Origin: Liolophura sinensis | Lineage: Eukaryota > Mollusca > Polyplacophora > Chitonida > Chitonidae | NCBI RefSeq assembly: GCF_032854445.1 | Contig: NC_088300.1 | Location: 35,631,608 to 35,695,607 of the forward strand | Length of the DNA stretch: 64,000 nucleotides | Reading direction: 5' to 3' | Shown here: positions 1-11,286 of the stretch, in pieces | Layout: each line of letters begins with the position of its first letter | Numbering within the stretch: position 1 is the stretch's first letter | Translations under genes and position numbers: made by a program | Notes under the pieces: model-generated | The model's database searches: none | What the model was told of the DNA's origin: nothing | What the model saw: only the letters and a program-made list of their open reading frames with translations

Positions 1-256
1 CAGGATGGGTTTCTACTGCTCTTTTATCTAGTGTTGTTTCACTGAGACGCCTTACCGAAGGCAGGTAAGCCGCCTAACCTGAGCCATTACACTGATACAG
101 GTCAACCAGTAGTTGTACGTCCCCTTAATGCTGAACCCCAAACAAGGAAGCTACAACTTCCTCTTTTAAAGTTTTAGGTGTAAGTCGACCCAGGCCTGAA
201 CCTGGATCACCCGCCCCCACAACGGACTCTCTGTTAACTGAGCCATCAGGGCCAGA
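1..256 (-). mobile_element. tRNA-headed SINE, family A, 3'-truncated by the window edge
   Basis: Read on the minus strand this begins with a tRNA-like head (A-box-like 'ATGGCTCAGTTAAC') near 256. It continues through an 'AAAAGAGGAAG' body shared with the copies at 40783-41125 and 56010-56312, and runs off the left edge before its tail. The family is defined only by comparing these three copies. Its head is too degenerate to be a working tRNA. Confidence 0.7.
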
Positions 257-1138
257 AGGTTAATGTGGAAGCTGAGCTGGGAACAAGGCCAACCAATCTG
301 AGAACTAACTTCCTTTATAAAATAAGAGAGGATTTGTCTCCCAGAAGTAGTTTGTGTTGACATTTCATTTAGCAATTTGGTTTCTAGACTAGACATGGGG
401 TTGGCTTTCCAAAGCCATTTTAAATAAACAGACCAATACAAATACATACTGTGCACCTATCATACTGATGTGAATAAGAGCCTTCTTCTGTACTTGATGG
501 TGTTTTTTTTTCTTCGGTTTTTTTGCCCTCCACATGGTGTTGACAGTAAGGCAGGTATTATTTTGACCAGTGACTACATGGTTTGGACCCATGGGAACAA
601 TACTGCTCCATGGACTGCTGAGAGAACCAGAGCTTATACACACCTGGAGGCTGTTGAGAATGGCACTCCACTGATGTATATCATCTTTCCTGGCCTAATA
701 CCGCCTGGGATTTGAGATATGAATGGCACAGGCTGAAAGAAATAAAAAACGCTTCTAGATTAGGCCATTTAAGACCCAAATACTTAGACACTTGAAATTG
801 CTAATTGTGTTAATGGTTCAGTCAGGCATCAGCATATCGTGACTGGTTAGTCAAGTGTTGATATCCTCCGCATGGTCTGTCATATGTCACTCAATCAAAT
901 GTGGTATACTAGTGTGACTAGCCAGGCCCATGTCTGTAGACTGTGACTGGTCAGTTTTGGTCAAAATGACCTGTGAAATGTCATTCAGCTGTATCCTGTG
1001 ACTAAATGGTCAGTCAAACGTTGGTATACTGCTGACAGGCTCGCAACTCAGTCAAATGCGGTATACTAGTGAGACTGGCCAGGCCTCTACCAGTAAACTT
1101 AATGGTCGGTTTTTGTCAGTAAGATGTCATTCAGGTGT
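257..1138. other. Intergenic DNA leading into the minisatellite
   Basis: I see no supported gene here. An 81-codon plus-strand frame at 470-715 has no splice context or recognisable domain. From about 790 onward, diverged copies of the 55-bp repeat appear, recognisable by 'tggtcagtcaa' and 'tatcctgtgact', so the array probably once extended further left. Confidence 0.6.
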
Positions 1139-4014
1139 CCGTATCCTGTGACTACATGGTCAGTCAAGCATCAGTATCTGGCTAATCTATTGTCCGTATC
1201 CTGTGACTGCATGGTCAGTCAAGCGTCAGTATCTGGCTAGTCTGTTGTCCATATCCTGTGACTGCATGGTAAGTCAAGCGTCAGTATCTGGCTTGTCTAT
1301 TGCCCATATCCTGTGACTGCATGGTCAGTCGAGCATCGGTATCTGACCAGTGTATTGTCCATGTCCTGTAACTGCATGGTCAGTCAAGCCTCAGTATCTG
1401 GCTAGTCTATTGTCCATGTCCTGTGGCTGCCTGGTCAGTCAAGCGTCAGTATCTGGCTAGTCTATTGTCCGTATCCTGTGACTGCCTGGTCAGTCAAGCG
1501 TCAGTATCTGGGTAGTCTATTTTCCATATCCTGTGACTGCAGTGGTCAGTTAAGCGTCAGTATCTGGCTAGTCTATTGTCCGTATCCTGTGACTGCATGG
1601 TCAGTCAAGCATCAGTATCTGGCTAGTCTATTGTCCATATCCTGTGACCTGCATGGACAGTCAAGCGTCAGTATCTGGCTAGTCTATTGCCCATATCCTG
1701 TGACTGCATGGTCAGTCGAAGCGTCAGTATCTGGCTAGTCTATTGTCCATAGCCTGTGACTGCATGGTCAGTTAAGCGTCAGTATCTGGCTAGTCTATTG
1801 TCCATATCCTGTGACTGCGATGGTCAGTTAAGCGTCAGTATCTGGCTAGTCTATTGTCCATATCCTGTGACTGCATGGTCAGTCAAGCATCAGTATCTGG
1901 CTAGGTCTATTGTCCGTATCCTGTGACTGCATGGTCTGTCATGCAGCGTCAGTATCTGGCTAGTCTATTGTCCATATCCTGCGCCTGCATGGTCAGGTCA
2001 AGCGTCAGTATCTGGCTAATCTATTGTCCATATCCTGGGACTGCATGGTCAGTCAAACGTCAGTATCTGGCTAGTCTATTGTCCGTATCCTGTGACTGCA
2101 TGGTCTGTCAAGCGTCAGTATCTGGCTTGTCTATTGCCCATATCCTGTGACTGCATGGTCAGTCAAGCATCAGGTATCTGGCTAGTCTATTGTCCATATC
2201 CTGTGACTGCCTGGTCAGTCAAGCGTCAGTATCTGGCTAGTCTATTGTCCATATCCTGTGACTGCATGGTCAGTCAAGCATCAGTATCTGGCTAGTCTAT
2301 TGTCCATATCCTGCGCCTGCATGGTCAGTTAAGCGTCAGTATCTGACTAGTCTATTGTCCATATCCTGCGCCGCATGGTCAGTCAAGCGTCAGTATCTGG
2401 CTAGTCTATTGTCCATGTCCTGTGCTGCATGGTCAGTCAAAGCATCAATATCTGGCTAGTCTATTGTTCATATCCCGTGACTGCATGGTCAGTCAAGCGT
2501 CAGTATCTGGCTAGTCTATTGCCCATATCCTGTGACTGCATGGTCAGTCAAGCATCAGTATCTGGCTAGTCTATTGTCCATATCCTGTGACTGCATGGTC
2601 ACGTCAGTATCTGGCTAGTCTATTGTCCATATCCTGTGACTGCATGGTCCAGTCAAGCATCAGTATCTGGCTAGTCTATTGTCCGTATCCTGTGACTGCA
2701 TGGTCTGTCAAGCGTCAGTATCTGGCTTGTCTATTGCCCATATCCTGTGACTGCATGGTCAGTCAGGCGTCAGTATCTGGCTAGTCTATTGTTCATATCC
2801 TGTGCTGCATGGTCAGTCAAGCGTCAGTATCTGGCTAGTCTATTGTTCATATCCTGTGACTGCATGGTCAGTCAAGCGTCAGTATCTGGCTAGTCTATTG
2901 TCCATGTCCTGTGACTGCAGGGTCAGTCAAGCATCAGTATTTGGCTAGTCTATTGTCCATATCCTGTGCTGCATGGTCAGTTAAGCGTCAGTATCTGGCT
3001 AGTCTATTGTCCATATCCTGTGTCTGCATGGTCAGTCAGGGGTCAGTATCTGCTAGTCTATAGTTCATATCCTGTGACTGCATGGTCTGTCAAGCGTCCA
3101 GTATCTGGGTAGTCTATAGTTAATATCCTGTGACTGCATGGTCAGTCAGGCGTCAGTATCTGGGTAGTCTATAGTTCATATCCTGTGACTGCATGGTCAG
3201 TTAAGCGTCAGTATCTGGCTTGTCTATTGTCCATATCCTGAGACTGCATGGTCAGTTAAGCGTCAGTATCTGGCTTGTCTATTGTCCATATCCTGTGACT
3301 GCATGGTCAGTTAAGCGTCAGTATCTGGCTTGTCTATTGTCCATATCCTGTGCCGCATGGTCAGTCAAGCGTCAGTATCTGGCTAGTCCTATTGCCCATA
3401 TCCTGTGCACTGCATGGTCAGTTAAGCGTCAGTATCTGGCTAGTCTATTGTCCATGTCCTGTGACTGCATGGTCAGTTAAGCATCAGTATCTGGCTTGTC
3501 TATTGTCCATATCCTGTGACTGCTATGGTCAGTTAAGCGTCAGTATCTGGCTAGTCTATTGTCCATATCCTGTGACTGCATGGTCAGTCAAACGTCAGTA
3601 TCTGGCTAATCTATTGTCCATGTCCTGTGACTGCATGGTCAGTCAAGCGTCAGTATCTGGCTAGTCTATTGTCCATGTCCTGTGACTGCATGGTCAGTTA
3701 AGCATCAGTATCTGGCTAGTCTATTGTCCATGTCCTGTGCTGCATGGTCAGTCAAGCGTCAGTATCTGGCTAGTCTATTGTCCATGTCCTGTGCTGCATG
3801 GTCAGTCAAGCATCAGTATCTGGCTAGTCTATTGTCCATATCCTGTGACTGCATGGTCAGTTAAGCGTCAGTATCTGGCTAGTCTATTGTCCATATCCTG
3901 TGACTGCATGGTCAGTCAAACGTCCAGTATCTGGCTAATCTATTGTCCCATGTCCTGTGACTGCATGGTCAGTCAAGCGTCAGTATCTGGCTAGTCTATT
4001 GTCCATGTCCTGTG
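1139..4014. repeat. 55-bp minisatellite, about 52 copies
   Basis: Head-to-tail units share the landmarks 'ctgcatggtcagtcaagc', 'gtcagtatctggctag' and 'attgtccatatcctg', with a period of 55 bp and occasional one-base indels. Variants alternate among neighbours (tca/tta, cgt/cat, gct/gac), which suggests turnover by unequal exchange. Because 55 is not a multiple of 3, the array shows long apparent reading frames that cycle through all three frames. These are artefacts and not a protein. Confidence 0.95.
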
Positions 4015-4530
4015 TCAGTTTAGTTCAGTCTCTGATACTGTGATGGATCAGAGTGTCATGTCTGGAGTCAGGTCAGGTGATAAGCTTGCATAAGTATCAC
4101 AAAATGTTACCACCTCACATCTAAAACTCCAACTCCAACCCCAACTCGTAGATTGTTCAATGTTCGTAAGCTGTTACATGTAAAAAATATTTTCTCATTT
4201 CATTCGGTGTGTACATATTAAATATTGTAAATTACTGAATTCCTGACTATTGGGTATTGTGTATTAGGAATCACTGTTAAACAAAATGTAAAGGTTGGTA
4301 TCTCAAAAAGTACAGCATGTATTGACCTGAAGTTTTACATGTATATAAAGCACAATGACACAAGGGGGCAGTTCTATTGCTGATCCTCTGTGTGCATATT
4401 ATTACCGTAAATTACCAAATTCTCGATTTCAGTACTATGTATTGAGTGAAAGTTTTGCATTCATGCGTCTCCTACAGGCAAGCTTTTTCATGGTCTTTTA
4501 AGTTTTCAATGCAGCACAGTGTAATGACTC
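4015..4530 (-). repeat. Dispersed repeat copy related to 14093-14540
   Basis: The stretch around 4180-4440 matches, in reverse complement, the sequence at 14093-14270. Shared landmarks are the 'cattgtgctttata' and 'catgtaaaactt' blocks and the 'aatttac' followed by 'tttaatatg' block. The repeat has no coding capacity that I can see. The flanks are otherwise unremarkable. Confidence 0.55.
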
Positions 4531-4544
4531 AGGAGCCTCTCTGT

Positions 4545-4676
4545 CAACAACCTGCGGATAGTTGTGGGTTTCCACTGGCTCTGTCCGGTTTCCTCCCCCA
4601 TCATAAACGCTGGCCGCCGTCGTATAAGGGAACATTCTTGAGTACGGCGTAAAACACCAATTCAAATAAATAAACA
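4545..4676 (+). mobile_element. SINE family B, 3' half
   Basis: This carries the family B body ('cctgcggatagttgtggg', 'ggtttcctccc') and the tail 'gagtacggcgtaaaacacc' followed by an (aaat)n run. The tRNA-like head is missing, as in a 5'-truncated retroposed copy. Confidence 0.75.
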
Positions 4677-7600
4677 AATACATAAGTTTTTGCTAAAACT
4701 TCACAACAACTATGTGAACTTACAGGGTTGTAAATAGGAGCAACAGCCTGGTAACTGGGAAGGGGGAGGGGTAGGCTGCCCCTGCCGGAGGCTGAAATTT
4801 GAATCCTGGCAGAGTGGGGGCACCATGTGGAAAACACCCTGGTACAGCTCCTGGAATCCCTCCTCCCTGAAACCATAATACTGGACACTGACACTTTCTC
4901 ATGTACAACTTACTACAGTGTCCCAATGAAGGTTTCCCCTAGCACTGTCCTGCAATCAAACTACCAAATGGCAGTAAATCTAGAATTTTTAGCGCTGTGA
5001 ATATCTACCTGACTATTTATACAAGAATTCCATTGTCACATATCTTCAAATCTTACTACTTCAGCATTATGAAAAAAATAGATTTACTGAATGTCTGTCT
5101 GTTTGATTGACTAAGGTGTAATGTAACTTTCAACCTTGTTTTGTCCTTACTAAATGGGACCTCCTTTAAGGAGGCTGGACCCAATGCCGACACATTTATA
5201 GTTCTGCCCTACAGGAATGCCATGGTTGAAGAAACCGGAGACAAGATGCAGTCCTATTATACTCTTACTATTCCGCTATGCTGAGCGTATTCTTAGGTAT
5301 GACTCATATGTATGACTCTTGATTTAAATCCTGGGATTATCTTTAAAGCAGAAGATGCTCTAACCACTATGCTACCACAGCTGGTTTCTCACTTTTTAAT
5401 TTGCCAATGAGGAACGAGGTAAAGGTAAAATGATTCACTGATCTGTCAATTGCTCAGACTACAGCCCAATGAAGACTGTCAAAGTTTAACTGGCTTTATA
5501 ATGTGCCCGTGATATAATTTCATTAATAAATGTACACATTCATGCATTAGGCCATAAATATATGTTATTTTAAGAACATATGTTATTTAAGAAATAATTA
5601 AGAAATTAAGAAATAACATGTTTGCCATGTTCAAATCACCTAGATAATGCACAGCAGACAGGAGTTGTCCAATGGTTGAAAACGAGGGACTGCAAGCCTC
5701 TTCAAGCCTCTGCTCTGCATTACATGTGGGTGATCTGAACATGGCAAACTATGTTTTATTTCTACTCTAACATTCCATTATGAAAGAATGTTGCCATATT
5801 AGAGGACAAAATGGACACCGAAAACAACCATTCCCTCTTCCTGTTAATATGTAACGGTTGCTATGATTTTGGCAAAGTCCATACCAATCAGAGGGAGGCA
5901 CGTGACAGTTATTGACCAATAAATGCACACTTCCCACCAGCTCTAAATTTGCACATAGCACTTTTGCTACAAGAGAGGAATGATGCTTTAAAGGAATTGA
6001 AGTCAAACTAATGAAATAACTGTCAGAAGTGAACGATTTATTTCCAGGGACAAACTTGAAACGTGGAGCTGATTTCGACAGGTTCAGGCCTACAACTTCT
6101 TCAACTCGGGTCACACTCTGTGTCTGAGTGATGGTAGCTATAGAGACAGACGTGAGCCAAAGAGACATAAGACGACTGGGAGGAAACGACGACAGAGTGT
6201 AAAACACTGCTTAAAGAGCGGCGTTGTTTTTCAGATAACCTCTGTGTGGAACTCCTTAGGCTGGACTCATTCCCATGTCCAGTTGCAAACATTATCGAGC
6301 ACAAGCTGTTAACTCAGGATGTTGATAGAACACATCGTTGTCCACGTGCTTGTTGTTTGATGCCACCTTTTCATATCTCGTACACGCGATAAGGGCCTAT
6401 TGGCCACATGATATCAGTAATGGTAAATATTTCACCTTTAAACTTAATTGCCTGACCAGTTATATGTATATCCATTTGTCCTCTGGAAATGTGACCTGTC
6501 AAATTTTGAAGAAAACAAATATTCTGATAGCACAACTCAGACCCCTTATTTTATTGGCGAAATGGAACCATCCCAGCGTCCATGACAGGGACGGCAGCTG
6601 TGTATAGGTTATCAATTTGAGCACACTTCGCTCACCATTGCATTTAGCGTTTAAGTGTTTGGAGGTGTGTTAGCCCCAAATAACAAGTGTAGAACGAAGA
6701 ATGCATGAAATGTTTTAACTTTGTAAATTTAAAGAGTTATTTGTTTCACACTGGCATAGGCCTAAGACCTATTAAAGTGATGGTTTATTATAAAGGCAAC
6801 CGGTTATTACAATTTACATACAGTCCGTGTAACTTTTACCCTATCTTTATCCACTTATTATATTTTATCCCATAAATGATCATTTTTTCAGGTAATACAG
6901 GCATTACATTTCGTTTTGACATGCACCACATGTAATATAAATTCCGACATTTTGATTGGTCCATGTATTTTATAATTCATCAAATCGACCAATCAAAAGA
7001 TACAACTCAGCTGTACAGGCACTACTTTTTTTTCACAACTTTTCCTAGTCATCTTGTCATGACCGACTTACAACCAGGAGATATCATAAAATTGACAAAA
7101 AAAAATGGATGTTCCAGAGTTATAAATCTGACGAGATAATCAAATCAATGTGGAAATCCTAGGCACTGACTATGACGTAGAGCTATCGCCACAAAGGCTA
7201 AGTATAAATCCCAGAACGGAAACATCGGGTAGGCTATTATTTTTCTTAACACTATTCTATAGGCCTAAAACTTTGTGCTTCGCTAATTTTGACATTAACC
7301 AGATCACCCATAAAACCATAATATCTACTGTACTTAAATTCTGTTAAAAATCAATACTCTGTCAACTGTTTTGCTTGTGCAACCTTCGTGAAGTTAAACT
7401 GTCAGATGTTTTTGAAAGTTGCATGGCATGTACTCAGCGCACGTGAAATTTGTCTATTTTTAGACAGCAATTCTTTCTGCAGTAAAATGTAATATTCTTG
7501 TTATAAATATTAATGTATTGAACGATATATTGTATAAAGCAAACTTTTGACATGTCTATGGTATAAAAAGGTCGTTATGAAAATAAATTTTGTCTGTATT

Positions 7601-7760
7601 GTATTAAACTCCACCATGTACATGTCACTTACTGATGACGCTTCAGCTGACCTATATATGTGATATCACTACGCGGTAAGACGTCGGTACAGTTCCTGAA
7701 AAGTTTAAATCGTAATTATTTTTCCCGCAATAAATTTACAATAAGGCATTCACGGGATAA
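4677..7760. other. Intergenic DNA with one foldback element
   Basis: No exon with both splice sites and a recognisable product was found. A tRNA-like fragment lies near 5330-5385. A foldback element sits at 5609-5763. A 146-codon minus-strand frame at 5767-6207 abuts that element, but it has no recognisable domain and I did not accept it as a gene. The remainder is A+T-rich unique-looking sequence. Confidence 0.55.
5609..5763. mobile_element. Foldback (MITE-like) element
   Basis: The left arm starts 'agaaataacatgtttgcc' and the right arm ends '...ggcaaactatgttttatttct'. The arms are reverse complements over about 50 nt with a few mismatches and small indels, around a short centre. There is no coding capacity. 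This is typical of a non-autonomous DNA transposon or other long hairpin, and target-site duplications are not obvious. Confidence 0.6.
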
Positions 7761-7893
7761 ATAGGATATGAAATTCGTGACCCTCGATATCACATTTATT
7801 AAACTCCAGCAGCAGTTTTCAATTTCAACAAATGAAAACTACTACTCTCGTTTAATAAATATGATATCAAGGGTCACTCATTACATATCCTAT
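7761..7893. mobile_element. Foldback (MITE-like) element
   Basis: Arms of about 59 nt are near-perfect reverse complements: the left begins 'ataggatatgaaatt' and the right ends 'cattacatatcctat'. Both include the 'gaccctcgatatca' versus 'tgatatcaagggtc' block. The centre is only about 10-15 nt. It lies about 100 bp beyond galectin exon 4 on the downstream side of that gene. Confidence 0.65.
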
Positions 7894-7993
7894 ATATCTA
7901 TGTGTTATTGTTATCAACTCTGTAACTGACCTTGTTTAGTCAATAAATCATAACATAAATCCGACTTAATGCATGAAACTGAGGAAGGTTTAC

Positions 7994-10900
7994 CTGGCCT
8001 CCTTGAAACTTGATGAAGTTTAGCCGGGCCTCTCCATTGATCGTGACAACGTGAGCCAGCTCCTTCTGAAGTCTATGGTGGTACTCAGTGAAATGTTTCC
8101 CATTCACCGCAATCTGAAACAGGGGAGATAAATGAATGCAAGGAATGTGTGCAACAATGGAGAACATGACAGATTTTACATTACGTCTCTCAATCACACC
8201 ATGCCAGCTATTCCTTCAACCCCATTTGTAGAGGAGTGAGTGCTTTGGGGTTTAACATCGTACATTTCTAGAAAAAGAGCAGTTAATCAGAGATTAAAAT
8301 CTATTTATTTGTTATTTATGTAACTGTTGTTATATCCTTATCGTCACCATGGCCACTGAGAAGAAGTGAGACATTTGTGAATATAAACAAAAGTTTCTAA
8401 GATATTACATACAAGGTTTTATTTTTCCAACGTGACCAGTAAACAAAATCCAGTTAACAATCAATTTGAAGTCTGAATTTATTAGAAGCGTATTCTCAGG
8501 AAAACTCCAAATCAAATAATTTTCAATTACCTGGTACCACATTAGCTTTATGTCCTGTGAAAGACTAACATTCAAAGTATCTTAAACTGGCCTTAAATAT
8601 TTTTTTAGATTTTTTGCAACCAAGTAAAAGTTTAGCTAAACTTCATCTTGTCACAGCTTCAGCACGTCTCCATTACTGATAGCAACGTGACGTCGCGTTT
8701 ACTCTAGCTGTCTAACACCAAAGGTATTTCCCGTACTATATTCTAAGCAGTAGTCTATGGCAGATTGAAGTTGTGAACTTCGGCGATAAAAGACCAAGTA
8801 TCTTTCTTGCAAATTGGACACACTGGAAGGATATTTCTTCCACTGCTTGAACTTTTCATAGAGTAGGCCTACAACATCATTTATACAGTTTAGGAGTAGC
8901 CTGCAGATGCAAGGCTGGGGTATTCAGGTCGTAACTTTCGGCGGGGTTGTGCTGGTAGCGGTAATTCTGACCGCTATTAAATGTTTCCAAAATTACAAAA
9001 GGATTGTTATACAACTGGATTCATGTTCAAATGGAAGTAAATCTAAGCCCCACTGAGGATGATCTAGGCATCCGACTGTCTCTGGATTTTATGCTTCGAC
9101 TTTGTAGTGGTGGCTTCTAAGACGAGATTAGTGCTGACCTAGTTATCTCTGACACCTCAGCTTAGGTATCCCTAATGTATTTTTCACTGACTTTGACATT
9201 TGTTATTTAGCAACTGCATGCTGTCTAAACGCTAATATGACCGACAAAAAATGTATTTGTATACTTTGAACAGCGTGTCTAAGTGGGTCTAAGGTCTACT
9301 GGGGAGATAAATGCTGTTTGGGCCGAGACGGTATGCTACTGTCTGACATAATTTGTGATACCGTCGTTGAATAATACACCGCATGTGCTCAAATGATTTT
9401 ACGTCTGTGGTGGTTCGCAAATGATACGGTCATGCCTACAACACTGTGTGAAATTGCCCATTGGCTACACATAAATAAATTGTTGTAAACGCTCTCAAAA
9501 TGATGTCTATGTCACTTCATGGAGTGAATGGGTAAAGGCTATGTCACAGCTTATGCCGCATAACCTGTTAGAAACGTGTTTGATTGGATAGAATTCTCAA
9601 GATGGCTGCCTCAATTTACATGAGCTATTTGTGCAGTATTATAATTTTGTTATACGTGTTATTTGGTGAAATCTCATTAAAATATTAAAGCATGATACTT
9701 TCAGAAAGCTTGGATATCCTGCTTTCGACTGAAATATGTTTTAGCCAGATGCTGTCTTGTCCTATAAACAATATGTGGGGGGGTTTCCTGGCCAGTAACC
9801 CTGTATGTCTATTCAATAGCGAGCACAACCAGGTGATTTGTAAAGTAGCAGATGAAAGATGAACGGGAAATACAAAAATGTATACCATATACCACATGCT
9901 TATAGACTGAGAAAGCTGTATAATGTTTCAGGAGATAAAGTACTCTACCTTATACATGCCCTGCTCCACCAAAATAATGACTTCAAATGCCTGACCGCGC
10001 TTAAATGGCATATTGCCATTTCTCTCCTCTGGTCCCCAGTTTCCACCGATGAGAGAATTTCGTACCACACAATTCTCCGTAAACCGCACATTGAAGTGAA
10101 GGGGAATATCTGGTGAACCTTCATGAGGCATGCCGCTCGAAAGGTTTATTGTAAACCTGAAAAGAACACATAATACTGATTGACTGATTGATTGATTTAA
10201 TCGACTGTTGTTTAATTCCATACTCAAGGATTGTTCACTTATAAGACCATCAAATTTATAGGTTGAGGAAATGAGACTTACTGATTGACGAAACTCAAGA
10301 GGCTTGATGAATGAATGTGATGAAACTCAAGAGACCTGATAAATGATTGCGATGAAACTCAAGAGAATTGGTAAATGATTGTGATAAAACTCAAGAGACT
10401 TGGTAAATGATTGTGATGAAACACCAAAGACTTTGTGAATGATTGTGATGAAACCCAGGAGGCATGGTAAATGATTGTGATGAAACTCAGGAGGCATGGT
10501 GAATGGCTGTGATAAAACCCAAGAGGCATGATGAATAACTGTGATGAAACTCAAGCAGCATGGTGAATGATTGTGATGAACCCAGGAGGCATGGTGAATG
10601 GTTGTAATGAAACTAAGTGGCATGGTGAATCACTGTGATGAAACTCAGGAGGCATGGTGAATGGATATGATGAAAATCAGGAAGCATGGTGAATTACGGC
10701 TATCAAACTCAAAAGGCATGGAAAATGACTGTGATAAAAGTCAAAAGGCATGGAAGATGACTGTGATAAAACTCATGAGGCATGTTGAATGATTGCGATG
10801 ATGAAACTCAAGAGGATGGCTGAATGATTGTGATGTAGATCAGGATGATTTTCGAAGACATGATCGAGACTCAATTAAAGATGTCTAATATGCAGTTTGT

Positions 10901-11249
10901 ACTCATCTAATCAAAGAAGCTATGCAAAAGATTGGGCTTAACCCATATGGAAAATTTGGAATTATTACCACAGATATGTGTTTTTGTACGTCCACGCACA
11001 TATTACATATAAAATCAATTACAAAGGAAGTCCATCAACAAGAGCTCACAAGTAAATGTCGAGAAAACGTAGTGTAGGAATGGCTGAATATACAGTTTGA
11101 ATGCCTGTGCAAACACAGCTGCTAACCACATTGGAGAACAAACAGAATCTAAGTAACATGCATGCTTATAGAGAAGCCACCTGTTCCTGACTATAAGGAA
11201 ACTTTTATCATTACTATAAAAGAACTAACAAAATAAGAATTAAAAAAAG

Positions 11250-11286
<37 letters not shown>

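Noticed and set aside
470-715. 81-codon plus-strand frame with a hydrophobic start
   Set aside because: It resembles a signal peptide by composition only. It lies in SINE/minisatellite-rich DNA with no splice context.
1478-3994. Serial 60-100-codon frames in the 55-bp array
   Set aside because: The period is not a multiple of three, and the frames start and stop with random indels. No start context or domain was seen.
5767-6207. 146-codon minus-strand frame
   Set aside because: It has no recognisable domain, no splice partners, an odd composition, and directly abuts a foldback element. Chance or repeat-derived.
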